Shown piece by piece: positions 51,239-58,406 of a stretch of DNA of 58,406 bases. This stretch comes from Microbacteriaceae bacterium. GTDB lineage: Bacteria > Actinomycetota > Actinomycetes > Actinomycetales > Microbacteriaceae. The stretch is from NCBI GenBank assembly GCA_024639845.1, contig JAHEGG010000002.1, positions 1 through 58,406 of the forward strand. The letters are read 5' to 3'. The stretch's first letter is position 1. Each line of letters begins with the position of its first letter. The notes beneath the pieces were generated by a model. That model searched no databases. It had not been told where the DNA came from and saw nothing but the letters and a program-made list of their open reading frames with translations. Both the position numbers and the translations under genes were made by a program.

Positions 51239-53821
51239 CTACTTGTCTAGCTTTAGTTCACGAACGATGGACTGGAATTCGCGCTTGTAGAGCGAGTTCT
51301 GTGGTTTCCACGGCTTGACCGGACCGGCGAAGTGAACAATCTTCGGTTGCTTCGCGTAATCCTGGGTTGGCACAAAGTTCCACTCATCACCAATCTGCAA
51401 TGCTTCGCCCTTCGAGTAGAAGTTCATCACGTCTTGATCGTTGAGGTGCAACTTTTCAACAAGATAGAGGTGGTTTTCGATGAAGTTGTCTTTGCGCATC
51501 CGGGCCAGGTTCATCAGGAGGACACCTGCGTTATAGGTGTCGGCAGTCAATTTGCCGGTTGCGTGTGCGCGGCGGCGAAGTGCCCAGGCCTGCTTTGCGG
51601 GCAAACGCAGCGACACGCGAGTGATCACGTGAACCAAGTTCGACCAGCCGTCGAGGCGGCTCTTTTTGCCAGCAAACACGTGTTTAGTGACGTTGTGGTC
51701 ATAAAGTTCACCGACATCTCCGCGAACCAGGATGTCGACATCAAGGTAAAGCACCTTCGGAATGTCTTTGAGAACCTGGGGCAGGAACAGCCTGTCAAAC
51801 GTCGAGACTGTGATGTGCGCCATCAGGTTGACGGCGGCACCGTAGTCGATGCTACTGAAGTCGTGGAAGTGGAAGTTGACCTGCGGGAACAGCTTGTGTA
51901 GCTTGGCCCAGTAATCCTTGCCGAGACCGCGAGTAAGCACGTGGGCGTTGATCTGACGCGAGGTGTTTCTCACAATCGACTCGAGCACCACGGCAAGTTC
52001 GTTCTTGAGGTTCTGGTCAACTGCAAAGGCAAGATGAATCTGCTTCGAGCCGAATTTGTTGTCACCCAGGTGCATCACCTGTGAATCGAACTTCTTGTAG
52101 ATGGCTTTAAGGTCGAGCGCGGACTCACCTAGTGGTTCGAGATTGGTGCAGTACTCTCCGGCGAACTTCACGTCAGGGGCAACGAGTTCGGTCCAGATTG
52201 CCTTCACTTCTTCGCGACTCTTTCCGGCGAGGATGGCTGAGGTGATCACTTCGAGCTTGTGCTCGAGTCCGTGACGAATCTTGTTGAATGCAGTTTCGTC
52301 GAGATCTAGCAGCCCTTCAAAGCGAACATCCGAGCGCTTGCCCGGTGTGAAAGTGACTCCGAGACCCATAGAGCGCGCCGGAAGGTAGCAGTGCAGGCGT
52401 TTAGTGATCACGTGGCCATATCCCGCGTATTCGGCAAGCATGCTGCGAGCATCCTCGATGCCTTCGACCAAGCTGAAGTCGCGAACATATTCGCCGATTT
52501 GGATGAATCGCTTCTTCCACCAGAGCAGGTATTTGCGGAATGGCACCTTGGCCTCGACAACTGCGAGCCTAGGCACCTTTCCGGCGAGTTTCGCCTTGGG
52601 TAGCACCTGTCCAACAGTGGTCGTAACGCAACCTGAGAAGAACGCTGGCACTCCGAAGTCACGAAGGCGATAGACCGTGGTCCAGTCGCGGCAACCAATC
52701 GGGCCAATCTTCTTTAGTTCGGCAACGGTTTTCGGGGTGAGAACGTCGGGGTCTTGAATGTGGAACGACACCATAATGGCGTTGATGTTCTCAGGATATG
52801 GAAAGTCAACTTCACCCTTGTATGGCCTGTGCATGAACCAGCCGTTACTGATAAGCCAGGTGTTTTCTGGGTACGCGCGGCCCGAGGCAAAGTCGCGGTG
52901 AAGCTCAACGGGCTGAACCTTGACCTTCTTCGCGTCTGCACCCAGACGTCGCTCCGGGTTTACAAACTTCTGAATCTTGCTCAGATACTTCGCCAGAGCG
53001 CTGCCTCCAACAAAATCAACATTTTGGTGGCGAAGCAGATGCGAGATTGCGGCAAGAGTCTGCACGTAGTCGCCACGGTTGGTCGAGCTCTTCGAGTAGT
53101 CGAGCATGTTGTAGTCCATGACCGCGAAATTGATTGCGCCTTTGATTGGTTTAACCGAGCGACCATCATCTTGAAGCTGCTTGTGCCACCATGCGAGCTC
53201 GGAGGCCAACTTCTCGTTCAGGGTCTTTCTCGCACCCTCGGCTAACACGATGGCCTCTACGTGGTCGCGAAGACCGGCGTATTCGCCATGTTTGATTAGT
53301 GCGCGGATGAGCGCCATCTTGTAAACGCTCGGCCGCTTCGATGTGCGGTCCTCAAGAATTTCTCTAGCCTGAGCGACGCCCTTCTTGTGATTCACGCTCA
53401 TCAGCGTGTCAAAGTATTCGAACGGTGCCTTTTGCTTGGCTAGGTCTTCGCCAGCATCTTTGAAATAGCCGGCAGCCGAGTCATAAAGCCCGTCGATGGC
53501 CAAGAAGGTGCCGTAGCCGAGCGAACCAAGGGTCTTCGTGGCTGGCGACTCAACTAGAGTCTGCAACATAGCGCGAGTGTTGATGCGGTTTTTGCTCTCG
53601 TAAGCCTCACGAATGTGGCTCAATAGGCGATCCTCGAGAGCTACACCTTTGGTTAGTTGGTCGACGAGCTTCTTGTCGATAGACCTTGAGGAGGGTTTAT
53701 AGGCCCCAAAATAAGTAATCTTGAAAGCGATTATCTCTAAAGCGCGAACAAACTTTTTAAATATGCTGCGCTTAAGGATTGCTTTCAGGGTCTTTGTGAC
53801 TGCCTTTTTGACGAAGTTCAA
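51239..53821 (-). CDS. Fusion of pyruvyl transferase-like and GT8 glycosyltransferase domains
   Basis: This 860-residue protein has three parts. Residues 1-215 are helical, with TPR-like repeats and a basic start (VKKAVTKTLKAILKRSIFKK). Residues 228-500 resemble polysaccharide pyruvyl transferases (DYNMLDYSKSSTNRGDYVQT, GCRDWTTVYRLRDFGVP, TKRLHCYLPARSMGLG). Residues 590-860 are a GT8 glycosyltransferase with metal-binding DVD (694-696), NAGVLLMNL and HFAGPVKPW. It likely builds and modifies a surface polysaccharide. There is no signal peptide or clear membrane span. It is the first gene of an operon with galU. The domain fusion looks unusual to me. Confidence 0.87.
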   Translation of the reverse strand: MNFVKKAVTKTLKAILKRSIFKKFVRALEIIAFKITYFGAYKPSSRSIDKKLVDQLTKGVALEDRLLSHIREAYESKNRINTRAMLQTLVESPATKTLGSLGYGTFLAIDGLYDSAAGYFKDAGEDLAKQKAPFEYFDTLMSVNHKKGVAQAREILEDRTSKRPSVYKMALIRALIKHGEYAGLRDHVEAIVLAEGARKTLNEKLASELAWWHKQLQDDGRSVKPIKGAINFAVMDYNMLDYSKSSTNRGDYVQTLAAISHLLRHQNVDFVGGSALAKYLSKIQKFVNPERRLGADAKKVKVQPVELHRDFASGRAYPENTWLISNGWFMHRPYKGEVDFPYPENINAIMVSFHIQDPDVLTPKTVAELKKIGPIGCRDWTTVYRLRDFGVPAFFSGCVTTTVGQVLPKAKLAGKVPRLAVVEAKVPFRKYLLWWKKRFIQIGEYVRDFSLVEGIEDARSMLAEYAGYGHVITKRLHCYLPARSMGLGVTFTPGKRSDVRFEGLLDLDETAFNKIRHGLEHKLEVITSAILAGKSREEVKAIWTELVAPDVKFAGEYCTNLEPLGESALDLKAIYKKFDSQVMHLGDNKFGSKQIHLAFAVDQNLKNELAVVLESIVRNTSRQINAHVLTRGLGKDYWAKLHKLFPQVNFHFHDFSSIDYGAAVNLMAHITVSTFDRLFLPQVLKDIPKVLYLDVDILVRGDVGELYDHNVTKHVFAGKKSRLDGWSNLVHVITRVSLRLPAKQAWALRRRAHATGKLTADTYNAGVLLMNLARMRKDNFIENHLYLVEKLHLNDQDVMNFYSKGEALQIGDEWNFVPTQDYAKQPKIVHFAGPVKPWKPQNSLYKREFQSIVRELKLDK

Positions 53822-53970
53822 GGGGTCTCCTTATTGCGTTCTTTTTGGTCTGAACATCTGCGTTGGAGCCGACCGCGACTGATTCAAGGATACCGCAGGC
53901 ACCCTTTTTCTCGGGTTTATTGCGGTTAGGGTGCAGACTTGAAGCAACGAGCGACAGGAGTGGCTAACAC

Positions 53971-54600
53971 ATGGTTGGATGCCGAAGATTGCTTGGTGCT
54001 TCGACGATCGCGATTAGCGCAATGATGCTCACAACTGGATGCGCGTGGAGTGCCCCAGCCCCGACAGCTTCGCCTTCCGCATCACCCACCTCATCCGTGG
54101 CCGCTATGACGCCAAAGGAAGCCAAGGCTGCCTACAAAGAGATCGCAAAAGCCAGTTGCAACGCGGCGCAAAGCCTTGGAGTAGTCGAAGCGGGAGACAC
54201 CTGGCGCATTGTTTCCGTGAACAAAGACCAAAACTACAAGGATTTTTCTGCCGCCTATTTTGAAGAGCCAGACAACTACACGCTGATCTGGGAGCTCGAC
54301 TCATTGCACTCCTGCGCCGATTGGTATTCGTTCAGCATGGCCGAGGAGGCAGGTCAAGAAACTTCGATCGAGGTCACGTTTGATCCAACAGATTCGACCT
54401 TCACGACCTTTGAAGATTTTGGTGACCTAGGAACGTCGAACTACAAGTACTCGGTACGTGATGGAAAGTTGTTCACAGCCACAAACCTTGATCCAGAGCA
54501 CGAAAATACAGTCACCATCGAATACGGAAACATCTCGGAATACGACCGCAACATTCTGGTCACGGCCGTGGATCGTTACCTCGCAACTCTCAACAACTAA
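53971..54600 (+). CDS. Lipoprotein of unknown function
   Basis: I do not recognise this 209-residue protein. The signal peptide ends at the lipobox LTTGC, followed by a Pro/Ser/Thr/Ala linker. The mature domain has YKEIAKASCNAAQ, ADWYSFSMAEEAGQETSIEV and an acidic middle. The ATG at 53971 gives the signal peptide; AGGAG lies 12 bp upstream. The following DUF998-like gene starts 19 bp later, so they are probably co-transcribed. Confidence 0.8.
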   Translation: MVGCRRLLGASTIAISAMMLTTGCAWSAPAPTASPSASPTSSVAAMTPKEAKAAYKEIAKASCNAAQSLGVVEAGDTWRIVSVNKDQNYKDFSAAYFEEPDNYTLIWELDSLHSCADWYSFSMAEEAGQETSIEVTFDPTDSTFTTFEDFGDLGTSNYKYSVRDGKLFTATNLDPEHENTVTIEYGNISEYDRNILVTAVDRYLATLNN

Positions 54601-54619
54601 ACCGAAAGACTGGACGAGA

Positions 54620-55225
54620 ATGAAAACCATCGGAAAGCCTGCATTCATTGCTGCAATCATCGGGCCTATCCAGTCGGTGCTGGGTTGGGTGATTGCTGGA
54701 GCGCTTTGGGCCGATTACGACCCAATTCGTCAGACCATCAGTGACCTTGCCGCCGACGAGTCACCGGTCAAGGTGATTATGTCGAGTTTCTTCGTGCTCG
54801 GGGGAACGCTTACGCTCATCGCAGCAGTGTATGCTCGCACCCTGGCAATGCCAGGTAGAGTCGCGCTGTTCATTTCGGCTATTTGCACCTATGGTTTGAC
54901 AATCTTTCCCACGCCACTAATCGGCTACTCGATTTGGCACCGAATTTTCGCAATCTCATCGTTTGTGCTTTCGGCCGGCTGGCCACTTTTCGCCATGAGG
55001 TTTCGCAAGGACGCTCCTTGGATTCTGCGCCCGCTCGCCTCGATTACAGCTACTGCGCTTCAGGCGGGATTGGCGCTTTGGTTCTTGAGCACCTGGACCG
55101 ACCCGAACGCCACCGACGTCGGTGTTTGGGAAAGAGTTGTCGCGGTATCCCAGTCGCTCTATGTTTCGGTCGTGATTATCGTGATCTATCTTGAGCAACG
55201 AAAGGCTAGAGCTTTCAACGACTGA
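54620..55225 (+). CDS. DUF998-like membrane protein
   Basis: This 201-residue protein has six hydrophobic segments, with the DUF998 pattern ADYDPIRQTISDLAADESP after the first helix. The true start is ATG 54620 with ACGAGA upstream; a longer frame overlaps the preceding gene. Function unknown; the family is found in many actinobacteria. Confidence 0.85.
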   Translation: MKTIGKPAFIAAIIGPIQSVLGWVIAGALWADYDPIRQTISDLAADESPVKVIMSSFFVLGGTLTLIAAVYARTLAMPGRVALFISAICTYGLTIFPTPLIGYSIWHRIFAISSFVLSAGWPLFAMRFRKDAPWILRPLASITATALQAGLALWFLSTWTDPNATDVGVWERVVAVSQSLYVSVVIIVIYLEQRKARAFND

Positions 55226-55305
55226 GTATTCGACGGCCTATTCCTGCCAGGGTTGCAAAAGAAGCGCCTCTAGGAATTTCGCAAGCACAGACATAAAGTT
55301 GGGGA

Positions 55306-56850
55306 ATGACGCTACATGTGAAAAAAGGTGCTGAGTGGAGCGCTGTTTATGCTGCCGCGAGAGCTCTCGCACCTGAAGCTTTTGACGAGTCTCGCATCAA
55401 CAATCTGGCTATGGGCAAGTGGCTCAGCGTTGGAACACCATCGGACCATTTCAATCCAGTCGATCAAATGCAAATCGCGGGTCCGCCCAAGGTCGATCAC
55501 CAAACAGCCATTGATGCTGTCTCGGATGCTGCCAGGCAGCACGCCGCTTGGGGCAAGGTCGACCTAGACGAACGCAAGAGTCGCGTCAGTGCCGCGCTCG
55601 CAGGACTCCGTATTGCCCGTGACACCATCGCGATGCTACTCGCCTGGGAAATTGGCAAACCTTGGAAACTTGCTTGCGCGGACGTGGACCGATGCATCGA
55701 CGGCGTGGAGTGGTATCTCGGAGAGATCGATAGACAGATGGAAGGGCGTCATCCGCTCTCCGGCCCTGTGTCTAACATCGCGTCTTGGAACTATCCGCTG
55801 AGCGTTCTAGTTCACGCCGAGCTGGTTCAAATGCTAGCGGGCAACGCTGTCATTGCGAAGACTCCTTCGCAGGGTGGATTTCACGCCCTGACTCTCGCGC
55901 ATGCGGTGATGGCGAAGGCTGGTCTTCCCGTCACCCTGCTTAGCGGTGTTGGTGCAGATTTGAGCGACGCACTCGTTTCATCTCCAGAGCTCGGAGCTTT
56001 TGCCTTCGTTGGCGGCCGATCCAACGGTCGAGCAACCCTTGAACGGTTGGCAAATTTTGACAAGCGTCACATCCTCGAGCAAGAGGGCCTAAACGCCTGG
56101 GGAATTTGGGATTTCAGCGATTGGGACAACCTGGCACCGCATCTTCGAAAGGGATTCGAATACGCAAAGCAACGCTGCACCGCCTACCCGCGCTATGTAA
56201 TTCAGCGTCGTCTTTTTCCTGCGTTCCTCGAAATGTACATCCCGATTCTCAAAGGACTTCGCTTCGGGCATCCGCTTGCTGTCGAAGACGACTCTGATGA
56301 TCTACCCGATCTCGAATTCGGTCCCGTGATTCATAAAACGAAAGCGGATGAACTCCGAGGGCAGTTCAAAGAGGCAATCGACACGGGCGGTATTCCGCTT
56401 TTCGAAGGCGACTTGGCTCACGGGCGTTTTCTGGCAGGGCAAGACATCTCGGCCTATTTTGCTCCGGTCTCGGTTCTCGAACCGCCTCGCGCCTGGTCTT
56501 TGCATCACTCGGAACCATTCGGCCCAATTGACTCGATCGTGCTAGTTGACACCGAGGCAGAGTTCATTGCCGCGATGAATGTATCGAACGGCAACCTCGT
56601 CTCCTCTGTGGCAACCGACGATCTGGTGTTTGCCAAGCGCGTTCGCGAAGAAATCGCAGCTTTCAAGTTTGGAGTGAACAAACCTCGCTCTCGCGGTGAC
56701 CGCGAAGAAGTTTTCGGCGGACTCGGAGCCTCGTGGCGCGGAGCCTTCGTGGGTGGCGATCTTCTAGTGGATGCGGTTACCGAGGGCGCTAGGCCGATCT
56801 ATGGCAATTTCAAGGGCGGCTCTCGTTATCCCGAGGGGTTAGACCTCTAG
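55306..56850 (+). CDS. Aldehyde dehydrogenase-superfamily protein, divergent
   Basis: This 514-residue protein has an ALDH-like order: SNIASWNYPLSVLVHAE (usual PWNFP replaced), AKTPSQGGF, FVGGRSNGRATL, ILEQEGLNAWGI (usual ELGGK replaced), and Cys291 in YAKQRCTAYPRYV, the likely nucleophile. HSEPFGPIDS matches the EIFGP motif. The changes suggest a specialised acyl- or phenyl-aldehyde enzyme. The substrate is not known. DoxX-like gene follows by 5 bp. Confidence 0.85.
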   Translation: MTLHVKKGAEWSAVYAAARALAPEAFDESRINNLAMGKWLSVGTPSDHFNPVDQMQIAGPPKVDHQTAIDAVSDAARQHAAWGKVDLDERKSRVSAALAGLRIARDTIAMLLAWEIGKPWKLACADVDRCIDGVEWYLGEIDRQMEGRHPLSGPVSNIASWNYPLSVLVHAELVQMLAGNAVIAKTPSQGGFHALTLAHAVMAKAGLPVTLLSGVGADLSDALVSSPELGAFAFVGGRSNGRATLERLANFDKRHILEQEGLNAWGIWDFSDWDNLAPHLRKGFEYAKQRCTAYPRYVIQRRLFPAFLEMYIPILKGLRFGHPLAVEDDSDDLPDLEFGPVIHKTKADELRGQFKEAIDTGGIPLFEGDLAHGRFLAGQDISAYFAPVSVLEPPRAWSLHHSEPFGPIDSIVLVDTEAEFIAAMNVSNGNLVSSVATDDLVFAKRVREEIAAFKFGVNKPRSRGDREEVFGGLGASWRGAFVGGDLLVDAVTEGARPIYGNFKGGSRYPEGLDL

Positions 56851-56855
56851 TTCCG

Positions 56856-57230
56856 ATGAAGATCGCTCTCGGTATCCTCACCGCTGTCTTCTTGGCCAGC
56901 GGCGTCCTGCACCTGTTTAATCCTGACGCGTTCATGTGGTTGATGCCACCTTGGCTGCCATGGCCGGTCTTTTTGATCTACCTGAGCGGCGTGTTCGAGC
57001 TTGTTTCGGCTGTCGGTTTGATTTTCCGGCAAAAGTGGGCAGGGTTGCTTTCGGCACTGGTACTTCTTGGAGTGTGGCCAGCGAACATTTGGTTTGCGTT
57101 CGACGTCATTCAAACCGGCGATGCAGCGCTCATCGCAGCGGCTTGGATAAGGTTGCCTCTGCAGATTCCCCTGATTTATTTCGCCTGGAAATTCTCGGGG
57201 ATGCGGCTTTCAACTATCCTCCGAGGCTGA
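56856..57230 (+). CDS. DoxX-like membrane protein
   Basis: This 124-residue protein has four hydrophobic segments with the DoxX-type motif LFNPDAFMWLMPPWLPWP and GVFELVSAVGLIF. It starts 5 bp after the aldehyde dehydrogenase. Function of the family is poorly known; some members are tied to redox or sulfur stress. The gene end is 1 bp from the convergent SDR gene. Confidence 0.82.
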   Translation: MKIALGILTAVFLASGVLHLFNPDAFMWLMPPWLPWPVFLIYLSGVFELVSAVGLIFRQKWAGLLSALVLLGVWPANIWFAFDVIQTGDAALIAAAWIRLPLQIPLIYFAWKFSGMRLSTILRG

Positions 57231-57231
57231 A

Positions 57232-58017
57232 CTACTCTCGCTTCGGAAGAAACAGTCCGGCCGCCACTTTGGTCACCACGGATGTTGGCAAGATACGTGA
57301 AATCGACGCCATCAAACGGTTTGAACCACCGTCAATCACAGCGGGTTTTGAGTTCTTAGCATCGAGCGCCTTGAAGGTCGTCTTGATCACGTTCTCTACG
57401 GGTACGAGCCTTCCGGCCGGCTTAGCGCCGGCTATGTCGAAGAATTCGGTTTTCGTGGCTCCGGGGCTAACGGCCAGCACGCGCACATTTGTATCGCTCA
57501 CTTCTCCCCAGACGGCTGCCGTGAACGATCGAACGAAGGCCTTAGTTGCGGCATAGACCGCCATGCCAGGCACCGGTTGATAGGAGGCCGTGCTTGCGAT
57601 GTTGACCACCGCGCCCGAGTTTCGCTCAATCATTGGCTTGATGAAGGCGGCGGTCAGGTCGACCAGCGTTGCGACATTTAGCACAATTTCCTGCTGAACG
57701 GTGGCTCGATCTTCGTCTTCGATGCGCGCGTTCGTGCCAAATCCGGCGTTATTGATCAAAAAGTCCACATCGAGCCCGAGGGCGGAAACCTTGTCGACGA
57801 GGTTTTGCCCAGCATCCAGGGTTGAAAGGTCCATTGGAATGAGTGTTACTTCAACCGTTGAATAGGCCGCGATCTTGCTCGCGAGTTTTTCGAGCAGATC
57901 GGCACGTCGAGCTACGAGGATGAGGTTGCTGCCGCGCCTGGCGAACTCCTCTGCGTATGCCACCCCAATGCCAGCGCTCGCACCGGTAATCAGTGCAGTT
58001 CTTCCTTGATATTCCAT
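57232..58017 (-). CDS. Short-chain dehydrogenase/reductase
   Basis: This 261-residue SDR has the Rossmann TGASAGIG (11-18), NNAG (89-92), Ser near 142-145, and YAATK (Tyr155, Lys159). ARRAD at the end of strand 2 suggests NADP. The substrate is unknown. It is a single gene, divergent from the FKBP gene with a 126-bp gap. Confidence 0.92.
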   Translation of the reverse strand: MEYQGRTALITGASAGIGVAYAEEFARRGSNLILVARRADLLEKLASKIAAYSTVEVTLIPMDLSTLDAGQNLVDKVSALGLDVDFLINNAGFGTNARIEDEDRATVQQEIVLNVATLVDLTAAFIKPMIERNSGAVVNIASTASYQPVPGMAVYAATKAFVRSFTAAVWGEVSDTNVRVLAVSPGATKTEFFDIAGAKPAGRLVPVENVIKTTFKALDAKNSKPAVIDGGSNRLMASISRILPTSVVTKVAAGLFLPKRE

Positions 58018-58143
58018 GGCATTCTCCTAGTGAGGTCTGTTGCAACACCCTTGGGCAACTGCGATTTCAGGGGCATTATTTCCGGCGCTGGTCTTTGTTG
58101 GCGAATGCTTAAAAGCGGTCAAATGCTGGGATAGTGTTTCACC

Positions 58144-58406
58144 ATGACAAATCTTGAACGACCTGAACTTGAGCCGATGCTCGAACCAGCACCTGCGACC
58201 TTGACCATCAAAGAAGTCCACGAAGGCACCGGTGTTGAAGCGCCGGTCGGCGGAACCGTCAAGGTTCACTACCTAGGTGTCGACTATGAGACTGGCGAGG
58301 AATTCGACTCGTCTTGGGGACGCGGCGAACCTATCGAGTTTCCTCTCGATCGCCTAATCAAGGGTTGGCAAGAAGGCATTCCAGGCATGAAAGTCGGCGG
58401 ACGCCG
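58144..58406 (+). CDS. FKBP-type peptidyl-prolyl isomerase (cut by window end)
   Basis: The first 87 residues are present. TLTIKEVHEGTG, GGTVKVHYLG, GEEFDSSWGRGEPIEFPL and LIKGWQEGIPGMKVGG are the core FKBP motifs. There is no signal peptide, so a cytoplasmic protein is expected. The gene continues past the window; the C-terminal part is missing. Confidence 0.92.
   Translation, partial: MTNLERPELEPMLEPAPATLTIKEVHEGTGVEAPVGGTVKVHYLGVDYETGEEFDSSWGRGEPIEFPLDRLIKGWQEGIPGMKVGGR

Noticed and set aside
1-58406. CRISPR arrays, insertion sequences, prophage or rRNA
   Set aside because: No regularly spaced repeats, transposase, integrase, phage structural genes or rRNA sequence was found anywhere in the window.

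Overview
The window reads as a chromosomal segment of an actinobacterium of moderate GC content, most likely a member of the Micrococcales such as a Microbacteriaceae (inference). The first 22 kb keep gene neighbours that are known to be close together in Mycobacterium tuberculosis and other actinobacteria: ffs, dnaX, recR, lysC-asd, ponA2-type penicillin-binding protein with a metallophosphoesterase, DUF4177 with RidA, acs, 6C RNA, Tad pilus genes with a DUF4244 pilin, topA, tmk and holB. Many genes start with GTG or TTG, and stop and start codons often overlap.

Layout: 1-824 tRNA-Ser(GGA) and a Phd/VapC-type toxin-antitoxin pair; 889-22412 the conserved core block (SRP RNA, DNA replication and repair, aspartate-family amino acid synthesis, peptidoglycan synthase, acetyl-CoA synthetase, 6C RNA, compact Tad locus, topoisomerase I, thymidylate kinase, DNA polymerase III delta-prime, a lipoprotein peptidase and an MpaB-type protein); 22438-25653 tRNA-Thr(CGT), an APH-type kinase and a KtrB/KtrA potassium uptake pair.

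25662-39531 is the accessory and most interesting part. It carries homoprotocatechuate meta-cleavage genes (extradiol dioxygenase, semialdehyde dehydrogenase, FAH-family enzyme), a cytochrome P450 with its own 3Fe-4S ferredoxin and FAD reductase, a glutamine-synthetase-like ligase, two class I glutamine-amidotransferase-fold hydrolases, an acetoacetate-decarboxylase-like protein, an APC permease, an aspartase and a MarR regulator. Four intergenic regions here share the same 22-bp inverted repeat (arms close to AATCGTT / AACGATT, 8-bp spacer), and a weaker copy precedes the aspartase gene. I read this as one MarR-controlled regulon for uptake and breakdown of an amine, probably aromatic, through a gamma-glutamylated intermediate, P450 oxidation and ring cleavage. 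The substrate is not known.

39528-58406 holds a CopC-like protein, a PBP4-type carboxypeptidase, nicotinamidase, succinate-semialdehyde dehydrogenase, galK-galT, a TerC protein, a large unrecognised protein, a Pit phosphate transporter behind a PHO-box-like repeat, galU with a very large pyruvyl transferase/GT8 fusion, a lipoprotein, small membrane proteins, a divergent aldehyde dehydrogenase, an SDR, and the start of an FKBP isomerase cut by the window edge. No rRNA, CRISPR array, insertion sequence or prophage was seen.
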